From PWHW01 sp964435025 (GTDB lineage Bacteria; Patescibacteriota; Minisyncoccia; Minisyncoccales; PWPS01), in the NCBI GenBank assembly GCA_964435025.1, contig CAYSXL010000010.1:1-17268 (forward strand): DNA of 17,268 bases. The letters are read 5' to 3'. Made by a program: the position numbers and the translations under genes. This document shows positions 7,072 through 14,985 of the stretch, in pieces. The notes below the pieces were generated by a model. That model saw only the letters and a list, made by a program, of their open reading frames with translations, ran no database searches and was not told where the DNA came from. Position 1 is the stretch's first letter, and each line of letters opens with the position of its first letter.

Positions 7072-7689
7072 CTACCGAAAAACAAAGTCGAAAATAAGTG
7101 GATTGTTTTGTGCAAAAATTTCATCGAAGTTTTGCATATCCATGTATGCCGGAATAGTGATGGAGCCTTCATAGAATTTTCCTTCACCAATCTTGGAAAA
7201 AGGAAGTTTTATTCTTTTTGTTAAAGAGTAAAACAACCTCTTATCGGCTGCTATTACTATACCTCGTAAGTTGTTCTTTCTTATGTGCTTGTAAAGCACT
7301 TTCATTAAGACTGCAAAGGTAAGGCCCTTAAAGGTTCTTTTTCTAAACCGTTTACTGACGGTTAGCAGGGTAACTTCTGAAACCCTACTTTCTTTCCACG
7401 GCCCCTCTTTGATGTCGAAGTCGTTTATGGTCGGCAAGCCTTTTTCATTATCCTTAATTATGCGCATAGTGCCCGCCGGGATAATTCCCATAAACTTAAC
7501 CAGTAAATCGGTAGAAAAATCATCATATTTTGCGTACTTTTCTACGATTGGTTCATCCGAATCAGTGTATTCTTCTTCTAACCAGACCGAATACCAAGCG
7601 TTAGTAAAGGCCTTCCTTTCTCTTTCCGTCCGTACCTCCTTTACGGGGAATAGGATCGAGAAAAGTCGTAAGAGTATTTTCTCCTTCAT
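7072..7689 (-). CDS. GNAT-fold N-acyltransferase, LuxI/FeeM-like
   Basis: This appears to be an acyltransferase of the superfamily holding acyl-homoserine-lactone synthases (LuxI), N-acyl amino acid synthases (FeeM) and exosortase-associated acyltransferases. The N-terminal pattern fits: R23/R25, F28, W32/W36, an acidic stretch, then YDDF (55-58), a strand ending GTMR with R76, F91, and S-E-V with E105, in the order known for LuxI (R, F, W, D, D, R, F, E). A helix after KGLTFAVLM (121-129) would hold the CoA/ACP-binding part. The length of 205 suits the family. It is the only minus-strand gene and the only one with a strong Shine-Dalgarno sequence. It is divergent from the SpeD-like and kinase genes. 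Family placement is by eye; substrates are unknown. Confidence 0.55.
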   Translation of the reverse strand: MKEKILLRLFSILFPVKEVRTERERKAFTNAWYSVWLEEEYTDSDEPIVEKYAKYDDFSTDLLVKFMGIIPAGTMRIIKDNEKGLPTINDFDIKEGPWKESRVSEVTLLTVSKRFRKRTFKGLTFAVLMKVLYKHIRKNNLRGIVIAADKRLFYSLTKRIKLPFSKIGEGKFYEGSITIPAYMDMQNFDEIFAQNNPLIFDFVFR

Positions 7690-7696
7690 TTTTCAT

Positions 7697-7705
7697 CCCT
7701 CCTTT
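7697..7705 (-). promoter_or_regulatory. Strong Shine-Dalgarno sequence of the acyltransferase
   Basis: Read on the minus strand, AAAGGAGGG lies about seven to eight bases before the ATG at 7689-7687, which is ideal spacing. No other protein-coding start in the window has anything comparable. It fixes this start codon. Confidence 0.75.
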
Positions 7706-7709
7706 CGTG

Positions 7710-7738
7710 TTGCTTTTTTTGTAAAAAAGGACTAAAAT
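7710..7738 (+). promoter_or_regulatory. Candidate promoter of the SpeD-like/kinase pair
   Basis: TTGCTT (7710-7715) and TAAAAT (7733-7738) are 17 bases apart. The -35 box is identical to that of the rpmF promoter. Transcription would start near 7745, inside the dyad at 7742-7759. Confidence 0.45.
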
Positions 7739-7741
7739 GGG

Positions 7742-7770
7742 GTAATCAGCGTGGATTACATCTTTATAAT
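7742..7770 (+). promoter_or_regulatory. Perfect dyad and TATAAT box in the divergent gap
   Basis: GTAATC (7742-7747) and GATTAC (7754-7759) form a perfect 6-bp inverted repeat with a 6-base spacer, 18 bases in all. A consensus TATAAT lies at 7765-7770, with the dyad covering its -35 region, and the dyad also covers the expected start of the 7710-7738 promoter. This is where an operator controlling the + strand pair, and perhaps the divergent gene, would lie. It may also be chance. Confidence 0.35.
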
Positions 7771-7787
7771 AACATAACAATTACAAT

Positions 7788-8195
7788 ATGTCAAAAAAGA
7801 AGAATACAGAGCGAAAAATTTTTGGGTATCATTTAGCTTTGGATATTTATGATTGCGACAAAAAAGCATTAGACAGCATCGAGAGATGTTACTATTATTT
7901 GGATACAATGGTCGATCATTTAAAGATGAACAGACAGTCTCCTCCTTTTGTAGTTTACACCGATCCGATCAAATATCCGGATAAGGCGGGTATAAGCGGG
8001 TGGGTTCCCATTGTTGAATCCGGAATAAGTATTCATACCATAACCCCAACCGGCTTTGCTTCCATCGATATTTACAGCTGTAAAAAATATGATGTGGAAA
8101 AAGCCAAGAAATTTACAAGGGAAGTATTTAAGCCAAAGAAGGTCGAAGAAAAATTCTTTTTGAGGGGCGAAGAGTATATTCACCCTTCTTCTTAG
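7788..8195 (+). CDS. speD: SpeD/SpeH-family pyruvoyl-dependent decarboxylase homologue
   Basis: The protein belongs to the S-adenosylmethionine decarboxylase family, whose proenzymes cut themselves at Glu-Ser to make a pyruvoyl cofactor. The cleavage pair E77-S78, H83 five residues on and C98 twenty residues after the Ser match the spacing of the bacterial enzyme's Ser63/His68/Cys83 exactly. Length (135) and the GISGWVPIVES and SIDIYSCK stretches also fit. The substrate-contacting part differs: the usual ESHISIHTWPE reads E77-S-G-I-S-I-H-T-I-T-P, so the His after Ser, the Trp and the Glu are all replaced. SpeD relatives acting as arginine or ornithine decarboxylases are known, so the substrate may not be SAM. 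No aminopropyltransferase gene is nearby. The kinase gene starts three bases downstream. The symbol marks the family only. Confidence 0.75.
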   Translation: MSKKKNTERKIFGYHLALDIYDCDKKALDSIERCYYYLDTMVDHLKMNRQSPPFVVYTDPIKYPDKAGISGWVPIVESGISIHTITPTGFASIDIYSCKKYDVEKAKKFTREVFKPKKVEEKFFLRGEEYIHPSS

Positions 8196-8198
8196 AAA

Positions 8199-10385
8199 AT
8201 GGATTTGCTATCCCTGACTCTACCAATTCTTGCTACGTTAATCACCCTTTTTCTTGGAGGGTTTGTTTTTCTTAGTAATCCAAAGAGTAAAACCAACAAG
8301 GTCTTTTCAATGTTTGCCTTGGGAGCTGCTTTTTGGGTGCTTTCGGTGATGCTTGCCGATTTTTCAAAAGACATTGAAAGTGCTCTTTTTTGGACAAGGA
8401 TGTCTATCGCCGGACCTGCTATTTTTTCTCCTCTTTTTTTGTATCTTTCTTATATTTTCCCCCAGGAAAAAAGAAAGATTAAACTTCAAGAAATAATTTT
8501 ACTATTCCTCCCAAGTCTTTTGTTCTTGGTTTTTATACCGACCGAACACAATGTGGAAAGAGTGTGGTTTGAAGAATGGGGGACAAATTTTGCCCCCGGA
8601 GCGCTCTATTATTTGCTTATTGTTTATATATTATCTTATTTTATTTTGGCCTTCACGAATCTGTCTAAATCTTACAGAGTTTTTTCAGGTATAAAAAAGG
8701 CGCAACTCCAATATATATTTTTCGGCTTTTTTACAGGTGTAATTATAGGAATAACAACAAATGCAATATTTCCTCTCTTGGGATATTCCCAGCTAAGTTC
8801 TGTTGGGCCGGCTTTTGCCATGTTTGGCTTAACGGGGTTTACCGCCTATGCCATTACGCAATACAGGTTTATGGATATTACCGTTGCTACGGGAAAAGTG
8901 GTGACGTATTTTTTTACATTTTTATCGCTCGGGGTTTTTGGCTATATCGCAGCTACTCTCTTCTCTTATTTTAATGTACCGCAAACCTACCAGATAATCA
9001 TTGTAACTCTTCTTGCCGGTACTCTTTTTAAGCCTTTGCTTACTCTCTACGAAAAATTATCCTCCCGTTATCTTTATCACTCTTTTTATTCTTCCCAGAA
9101 GGTTCTTGGAGAGCTAAGCGAAAGACTTACCAAAATACTTGATATTGACGAGCTTGCCGATCTTACTACAAAGACGATTATGGGTACCATGAAAATTGAC
9201 AGGGCGGTAATTTTATTGAGAGACAAAAAAACGGGTAAATTTGATGTTAAAAGAAATTTTGGATTTAAAGAGGAGAACGGAATATCGCTTGTTTCTGATA
9301 ACTTTTTGACCGAGCATCTCCAAAAAACACAAAAACCGCTTGTTTATGAAGAACTTTCTTTGATGATTGATTCTACCGAGAAAGAAATGGAGAAAAGGAA
9401 GATCAAGAAACTGAAAAAAAATATGGAAAGGATAGAAGCCGCTCTTTGCAATCTTCTTGTTTCCCGGGGAGAAATAATAGGAATGATTGTGTTGGGAGAG
9501 AAAATATCAAAAGATCCTTATACGGACCAAGATGTTGATCTTATTGATAGCCTTTGTAAACAAATTTCCGTTTCAGTGGAAAATGCAAAGCTTTATACGG
9601 AGGTACAAGACCTTTCGCAGAACTTGGAGAAGAAAGTGGATGAACAGATAAGAGAGCTTAAAATCGCTTATAAAAAATTACAGCGGATAGATAAGGCGAA
9701 AACGGAGTTTATGTCCATTGTTTCCCATCAACTGAGAACTCCCCTTAGTATTATCAAAGGCCATCTCTCTATGCTAAATGAAGGAGCTTACGAGAATGAC
9801 GAAGAGAAAAAGAAAAAAGTGTTAAATAATGTCTATGAAACGAACGAAAGGCTTATTGCTCTTGTAAACGATGTACTTAATATTTCCCGCATACAAGCGG
9901 GGAGAGTGGAACTTACAAAAGAAAAGGCTGATATAAAGAAAATAACAAAAGAAACGGTAGAGAAAATGATGAAAATGGCTGAGGACAAAGGAGTGGGGCT
10001 TGTCTTTCACGAGCCTGAAGACAAACTTCCAGAGATAGAAGTTGATATAAGTAAAATAGAAAATGTTTTGTTAAATCTGATTGATAATGCGCTTAAATAT
10101 ACAAAAGAGGGGAGTGTAGAAGTTGCCTTGAAAGAAGAAGATGAATCGGTGCTCATAGAGATAGAAGATACGGGGGAAGGAATGAAGAAAGAAGAGATAG
10201 AAAAGCTTTTTGCAACTTTTTCGCGCGGAGATGCCGGAAAGAAACACTGGATACAAGGTTCCGGGCTCGGCCTTTATATCGCCCGCCAGTTTGTGGGAAT
10301 GCACGGAGGAAAAATATGGGCTTATTCCGAGGGAGAAGGAAAGGGCTCTCAGTTTTATGTCAGACTTCCCCAAAAAAGAAATTAG
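8199..10385 (+). CDS. Membrane sensor histidine kinase (multi-TM, GAF, HisKA, HATPase)
   Basis: Residues 1 to about 285 hold roughly nine hydrophobic segments; the first seven resemble the 7TM sensor domain found at the N-terminus of many histidine kinases. A GAF domain (about 300-460) and a coiled coil (about 462-500) follow. The HisKA helix carries H510 in SHQLRTPL, and the HATPase has the N box N630, the G1 box DTGEG (657-661) and the G2 box GSGLGL ending at L692. All kinase motifs are present, so it should autophosphorylate and pass phosphate to a response regulator, but no regulator gene is in the window. The residue after the His is Gln rather than the usual Glu. It starts three bases after the SpeD-like stop. 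The ligand is unknown; membrane-embedded sensing of a hydrophobic signal is possible. Confidence 0.9.
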   Translation: MDLLSLTLPILATLITLFLGGFVFLSNPKSKTNKVFSMFALGAAFWVLSVMLADFSKDIESALFWTRMSIAGPAIFSPLFLYLSYIFPQEKRKIKLQEIILLFLPSLLFLVFIPTEHNVERVWFEEWGTNFAPGALYYLLIVYILSYFILAFTNLSKSYRVFSGIKKAQLQYIFFGFFTGVIIGITTNAIFPLLGYSQLSSVGPAFAMFGLTGFTAYAITQYRFMDITVATGKVVTYFFTFLSLGVFGYIAATLFSYFNVPQTYQIIIVTLLAGTLFKPLLTLYEKLSSRYLYHSFYSSQKVLGELSERLTKILDIDELADLTTKTIMGTMKIDRAVILLRDKKTGKFDVKRNFGFKEENGISLVSDNFLTEHLQKTQKPLVYEELSLMIDSTEKEMEKRKIKKLKKNMERIEAALCNLLVSRGEIIGMIVLGEKISKDPYTDQDVDLIDSLCKQISVSVENAKLYTEVQDLSQNLEKKVDEQIRELKIAYKKLQRIDKAKTEFMSIVSHQLRTPLSIIKGHLSMLNEGAYENDEEKKKKVLNNVYETNERLIALVNDVLNISRIQAGRVELTKEKADIKKITKETVEKMMKMAEDKGVGLVFHEPEDKLPEIEVDISKIENVLLNLIDNALKYTKEGSVEVALKEEDESVLIEIEDTGEGMKKEEIEKLFATFSRGDAGKKHWIQGSGLGLYIARQFVGMHGGKIWAYSEGEGKGSQFYVRLPQKRN

Positions 10386-10414
10386 TTGAATTTTAAGGCA
10401 AAGGAGAGTATACT
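10386..10414 (+). promoter_or_regulatory. Sigma70-type promoter of the uvrBAC cluster
   Basis: TTGAAT (10386-10391) and TATACT (10409-10414) are 17 bases apart and begin directly after the kinase stop codon. Transcription would start near 10421. This is one of the best promoter matches in the window and suggests the repair genes are expressed apart from the kinase. Confidence 0.6.
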
Positions 10415-10423
10415 ACGGGAGAG

Positions 10424-10437
10424 AGTAAAAGTTTACT
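10424..10437 (+). promoter_or_regulatory. Operator-like dyad at the uvrB transcription start
   Basis: AGTAAA (10424-10429) and TTTACT (10432-10437) form a perfect 6-bp inverted repeat with a 2-base spacer, placed just after the expected transcription start. It matches neither the E. coli nor the Bacillus LexA box. A damage-responsive or other repressor could bind here. Confidence 0.35.
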
Positions 10438-10441
10438 AACA

Positions 10442-10473
10442 CCCCCTAGGCAAGCAGCTAAAGGGGGATTTTT
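10442..10473 (+). terminator. Terminator-like hairpin in the uvrB leader
   Basis: CCCCCT (10442-10447) pairs with AGGGGG (10462-10467), optionally extended inside by TAG/CTA, and five T follow at 10469-10473. It lies between the candidate promoter and the uvrB ATG, so it could end the kinase transcript, act as an attenuator of uvrBAC, or hide the GGGGG that could serve as a weak ribosome-binding site. Confidence 0.55.
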
Positions 10474-10483
10474 GGTCTTGAAT

Positions 10484-12481
10484 ATGGACAAGTTTAAACT
10501 AAAATCGGACTTCGAGCTGGCAGGAGACCAGAGAAAAGCCGTAGAAGGCTTGGAAGAAGGAACAAGGAAAGGGTTTGATAAGCAAACCCTTCTTGGCATT
10601 ACAGGTTCGGGAAAAACCTACACCATTGCTTCTTTAATAGAAAGATTGCAGAAACCAACCCTTGTAGTAAGTCATAATAAAACCCTTACCGCTCAGCTTT
10701 GCAACGAGTTTAAGCACTTCTTTCCCGACAACTCGGTCCACTATTTTGTGTCTTATTACGATTATTACCAGCCGGAAGCCTACATCAAGAGTACGGATAC
10801 TTATATAAGAAAAGAGGCAACAATAAACGAAGAGATAGATAAGCTCCGGCATGCGGCTACAACAGCCCTTCTTACCAAAAGGGATGTAATTGTGGTAGCT
10901 TCTGTTTCCTGTATTTACGATCTTGGTCTTCCCTCTGTTTATAGAAAAAATATATTTACTTTAAGAAAAGGAGATGAGATAACCCGCAAGGAACTTATTT
11001 CTTCACTTATAAAAATGAGTCTTACCAGAACTCCTTCCGTCCTTGAGAGAGGAAAGTTCCACGTGCAAGGGGATACTATTCAGATTGCGCCGGTAAACGA
11101 GGATGTCATATACAGAGTAGAACTTTCAGGAAATAGGGTAGAAAGTATATTTTCCGTAGATCCCGTGGAAGGGTTTGTCCTCGGGGAAACCTCGGAAGTA
11201 GAGAAAATTGTTCTTTCTCCCATAAAACACTTCCTCTCGGAGGAGAATGAAAAAGAAAGAGCCATTCGGGAGATAGAGAAAGAAATGAAGGAGCGCATCG
11301 CTTATTTTGAAAAAAATAACATGCCGCTAGAGGCGGAGAGGATAGAGCAAATTACAAGAAATGATTTAGCTATGATAAGAGAGCTGGGTTATTGTAACGG
11401 TATAGAAAATTACTCCAAACATCTTTCGGGAAGAGCGCCTGGAAGCGCGCCCTCCTCGCTCCTTGATTACTTTGGAGAGGATTTTTTGACTGTTATTGAC
11501 GAGTCTCATATTACTCTTTCTCAGATTGCCGCGATGTATTACGGAAACAAATCCCGCAAAAGGTCACTAGTAGAACACGGGTTCAGGCTTCCCTCGGCAA
11601 TGGACAACAGACCGCTTACTTTCAAGGAATTTGAAAAAAGAGTTAAGCAGAGTGTTTATGTTTCCGCTACTCCCGCGGAGTACGAGAAAAAAGAAAGTAA
11701 CCAAATTGTAGAGCAGATTATTCGTCCCACAGGTCTTGTTGATCCGAAAGTAACTATATCTCCGTGTAAAGGACAGATAAAAGATCTCTTAAAAAGAATA
11801 GATGACAGAATAAATAGAAATCACAGGGTACTGGTAACTACCCTTACCAAAAAGATGGCCGAAGACCTTACCGAGTACTTAAAAGAAAGAAACGTCAACG
11901 TCTCCTACCTACACAGTGACATAAAATCCTTGGAGAGAATAAGAATTCTTACTTCTCTTAGAAAAGGGGAAGTGGATGTAGTGGTAGGGGTAAATCTTTT
12001 AAGAGAAGGGCTTGACCTGCCGGAGGTTTCCCTTGTTGCTATTTTGGATGCTGACAAAGAAGGATTTCTGCGAAGTGAAACAGCGCTCATTCAGACCATA
12101 GGGAGGGCGGCAAGAAATGTGGAAGGAGAAGTGCTTATATATGCGGACAAGATAACGGGATCTATAGAGAGAGCGGTAGAAGAGACAGAGCGAAGGAGAG
12201 AAAAACAAATTACTCACAACAAAAAGCACGGCATTGTTCCCCAAACCATTAAAAAGGAAATAAGTGATATTGTTCCCGTTAAAGATGTTTTGGCGACGGA
12301 AACAAAGCCCTTGCACAAACAAAACGAAAAAGAGTTTGAAAAATACATTAAAGAAAAAGAAAAAGAGATGCGCAAAGCGGCCAAAGATCTTAACTTTGAA
12401 CTTGCCGCACTTTTAAGAGATGAAATTAAAGAACTAAAGAAGAAAAAAGATGAAGGAAAAAATAACAATAAAAGGAGCTAA
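10484..12481 (+). CDS. uvrB: Excinuclease ABC subunit B
   Basis: UvrB is the damage-verifying helicase-like subunit of nucleotide excision repair. It is loaded by UvrA and then recruits UvrC. From the ATG at 10484 it is 665 residues, the normal length. The Walker A motif is GITGSGKT (38-45), the DNA-clamping beta-hairpin VSYYDYYQPEAYI is intact, the Walker B-type stretch VIDESH is present, and the motif VI region reads QTIGRAARN. The C-terminal UVR domain, which binds UvrC, is FEKYIKEKEKEMRKAAKDLN and onward. A TTG at 10472 could add four residues, but the ATG gives the usual N-terminus. Its 3' end overlaps uvrA by 32 bases. Confidence 0.96.
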   Translation: MDKFKLKSDFELAGDQRKAVEGLEEGTRKGFDKQTLLGITGSGKTYTIASLIERLQKPTLVVSHNKTLTAQLCNEFKHFFPDNSVHYFVSYYDYYQPEAYIKSTDTYIRKEATINEEIDKLRHAATTALLTKRDVIVVASVSCIYDLGLPSVYRKNIFTLRKGDEITRKELISSLIKMSLTRTPSVLERGKFHVQGDTIQIAPVNEDVIYRVELSGNRVESIFSVDPVEGFVLGETSEVEKIVLSPIKHFLSEENEKERAIREIEKEMKERIAYFEKNNMPLEAERIEQITRNDLAMIRELGYCNGIENYSKHLSGRAPGSAPSSLLDYFGEDFLTVIDESHITLSQIAAMYYGNKSRKRSLVEHGFRLPSAMDNRPLTFKEFEKRVKQSVYVSATPAEYEKKESNQIVEQIIRPTGLVDPKVTISPCKGQIKDLLKRIDDRINRNHRVLVTTLTKKMAEDLTEYLKERNVNVSYLHSDIKSLERIRILTSLRKGEVDVVVGVNLLREGLDLPEVSLVAILDADKEGFLRSETALIQTIGRAARNVEGEVLIYADKITGSIERAVEETERRREKQITHNKKHGIVPQTIKKEISDIVPVKDVLATETKPLHKQNEKEFEKYIKEKEKEMRKAAKDLNFELAALLRDEIKELKKKKDEGKNNNKRS

Positions 12482-14954
12482 AGAACATAATTTAAAAGGC
12501 GTTGATTTGGAAATCCCGCGCAACAAGATGACGGTCTTTACGGGAATTTCCGGTTCGGGAAAATCATCACTTGCCTTTGATACTGTTTTTGCTGAAGGGC
12601 AACGCAGGTATGTAGAGTCGCTTTCTTCTTACGCAAGGCAGTTTCTCAGCAAAATAGACAAGCCGGACGTGGAAGAGATTGAGGGGCTTTCTCCCGCTAT
12701 CTCTATCGATCAGAAAGCACACTCGCACAATCCCCGATCTACGGTTGCCACGGTGACGGAAATCTATGACTTTTTGCGCGTGCTTTTTGCACGAGCCGGG
12801 AAACCACGTTGTCCAACTTGCGGAGATGAAATATCTTCACTTACTCCCGATCAAATAGTGGACAATATTCTTTCTTTAAATGAAGAAGAGAAGATTACCG
12901 TTCTTGCGCCGGTAGTGAAAGGGAGAAAAGGGGAGTATTACCAGCTTCTTTACGATCTCTTAAATAATGGATTTAGAAAGGTACGTATTGATGGAGAATT
13001 CTTTTCTCTGCGGGAGAGGGTGATTATGCCCCGTTATGAGAGGCATGATATCTCGGTGGTAATTGATGAAGTGCCCATGACCCTCCCGGAGAAAGAACTA
13101 AAGACGAGAATGACAGAGGCTGTAGAAGTAGCCCTTAAGAAAGGCAGTGGTTTTCTGGAGGTCGTCACCGGAGAGGGAGAGTATATTTATTCGGAAAACC
13201 TTTCCTGCCCTAAAGACAACTTTTCCTATCCCGATATAGAGCCGCGGCTTTTTTCTTTTAACAGTCCTTACGGAGCTTGTCCCGACTGCAACGGATTGGG
13301 AAGAGAAGAGTTTTATCCTAAAAAAGCATGTTCTACCTGTGAGGGGAAGAGACTCAGAAAGGAAGCGCTAAGTATCTTCCTTAGCGGGAAAAATATCAAC
13401 GAAGTTGTGGAAATGTCTATCGAGGAAGGAGAAAAATTTTTCAATACTCTGGAAAAAAAGCTAAAAAGCCATGAAAAAGAAATAGCCAAGGCTCCTTTGC
13501 GGGAGATAAGGGACAGAATAAATTTTCTTTTAAATATAGGACTTGGCTATCTAACTTTTGACAGAGCGGCTTCTACGCTCTCGGGAGGAGAGGCTCAAAG
13601 AATAAGACTTGCCTCGCAGGTAGGGCTTAGACTGGTTGGTACTCTTTATATTCTTGATGAACCCACTATCGGTCTTCATCCGGAGGATAATGACAGGCTG
13701 ATAAGAACCTTGCAAGACCTTCGTGACTTAGGGAATACTATAATTGTGGTGGAGCACGACGAAAAGACAATATTTGCTTCTGATTATTTAGTAGATTTTG
13801 GTCCCGGCGCGGGCACTCAAGGAGGAAAGATAGTTGCTTGCGGAGAAATGCAAGGGATTATAGAGGACAAGTCCAAGGATTCTCTCACCCTCGAGTACCT
13901 AAGAAGGGAAAAAAAGATAGAGTTTCCGGAGAAGTGGAGAAAAATAAAACCTTCTACACCGCTTTTAAAAATAAGAGGAGCAAATAAACACAACTTAAAA
14001 AAAGTAAATGTAGATGTCCCCCTGGGGCGCTTTATTGCCGTAACGGGGATATCGGGGTCAGGAAAGAGTACTCTTACCCATGATGTAATTTATAAAAATT
14101 TGGCAAACAGGCTTCGAGCTTCCAAAAAAGAAGAAGAGAGAGGAGTAAATAAAGTAATGGGTACGGAGTATATAGACAAGGTGGTAAATATAAGCCAAGC
14201 ACCCATAGGAAGAACTCCCCGTTCTACGCCCGTTACTTATGTCGGAGCGTTTACCGAAATAAGGGAGCTTTTCTCCTATAGCGAGGAAGCAAGAATGAGA
14301 GGATGGGGACCGGGAAGGTTTAGTTTTAACGTCCCCGGAGGGAGGTGCGAGAATTGTAACGGATATGGCTATATAGCCGTGGAAATGCACTTTCTTCCCA
14401 CGGTTTTTGTTACTTGCCAGGTGTGTAAAGGAAAAAGATTTAACAGAGAAACCTTGGAGGTGAAATACCGTGGGAAAAGCATTTTTGATGTACTTAGTAT
14501 GACAGCGGATGAAGCGCTGGAGTTCTTTAAAGATACTCCGTGGATTGAGAGAAAGCTGAAGATTCTAAGCGAAGTAGGTCTTGGCTATCTTACTCTTGGC
14601 CAATCCGCTACAACACTTTCCGGAGGAGAAGCGCAAAGAGTAAAGCTTTCCGCAGAACTTGCCAGAAGAGACACCCGGAAAACGTTTTATCTCTTGGATG
14701 AGCCCACTATAGGGCTTCATTATGAAGATGTTAAGAAGCTTCTTTATGTGCTTCAGAGGCTTGTAAGCAGAGGAAATACGGTGGTAGTTATCGAGCACCA
14801 GCTTGATGTTATAAAAAACGTAGATTACATTATTGATCTTGGTCCGGGAGGAGGAGATAAAGGGGGGGAGGTTGTCACCACCGGCACGCCCAAGGAAGTA
14901 GCAAGAAAGGGATACAGTCTCACCGGAAAACATCTGCGTAAAATAATGGGGTAA
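12450..14954 (+). CDS. uvrA: Excinuclease ABC subunit A, insertion-domain-less
   Basis: UvrA is the dimeric ABC-type ATPase that finds DNA damage and loads UvrB. Both ATPase halves are complete: Walker A GISGSGKS at 32-39 and again in the second half, two LSGGEAQR signatures and two LDEPTIGLH Walker B motifs. It is 834 residues against about 940. The missing part is the roughly 110-residue insertion domain, since GLG (282-284) is joined by a short link to C294-S-T-C-E-G-K-R-L. The first zinc site reads C253-P-K-D256 with C277/C280, so one Cys ligand is Asp. The second zinc site is intact (CENC and CQVC). The start overlaps uvrB by 32 bases and has only a purine-rich run upstream. Confidence 0.95.
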   Translation: MKEKITIKGAKEHNLKGVDLEIPRNKMTVFTGISGSGKSSLAFDTVFAEGQRRYVESLSSYARQFLSKIDKPDVEEIEGLSPAISIDQKAHSHNPRSTVATVTEIYDFLRVLFARAGKPRCPTCGDEISSLTPDQIVDNILSLNEEEKITVLAPVVKGRKGEYYQLLYDLLNNGFRKVRIDGEFFSLRERVIMPRYERHDISVVIDEVPMTLPEKELKTRMTEAVEVALKKGSGFLEVVTGEGEYIYSENLSCPKDNFSYPDIEPRLFSFNSPYGACPDCNGLGREEFYPKKACSTCEGKRLRKEALSIFLSGKNINEVVEMSIEEGEKFFNTLEKKLKSHEKEIAKAPLREIRDRINFLLNIGLGYLTFDRAASTLSGGEAQRIRLASQVGLRLVGTLYILDEPTIGLHPEDNDRLIRTLQDLRDLGNTIIVVEHDEKTIFASDYLVDFGPGAGTQGGKIVACGEMQGIIEDKSKDSLTLEYLRREKKIEFPEKWRKIKPSTPLLKIRGANKHNLKKVNVDVPLGRFIAVTGISGSGKSTLTHDVIYKNLANRLRASKKEEERGVNKVMGTEYIDKVVNISQAPIGRTPRSTPVTYVGAFTEIRELFSYSEEARMRGWGPGRFSFNVPGGRCENCNGYGYIAVEMHFLPTVFVTCQVCKGKRFNRETLEVKYRGKSIFDVLSMTADEALEFFKDTPWIERKLKILSEVGLGYLTLGQSATTLSGGEAQRVKLSAELARRDTRKTFYLLDEPTIGLHYEDVKKLLYVLQRLVSRGNTVVVIEHQLDVIKNVDYIIDLGPGGGDKGGEVVTTGTPKEVARKGYSLTGKHLRKIMG

Positions 14955-14963
14955 ATATATAAA

Positions 14964-14983
14964 GAAGCAAGATACAAAACAAG
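14964..14983. repeat. Short copy of the left-edge repeat before uvrC
   Basis: GAAGCAAGATACAAAACAAG in the 31-base gap between uvrA and uvrC resembles bases 5-24: the first 14 bases match except one. It may be a remnant of the A/T-rich intergenic repeat family at the left edge. Confidence 0.4.
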
Positions 14984-14985
14984 TT

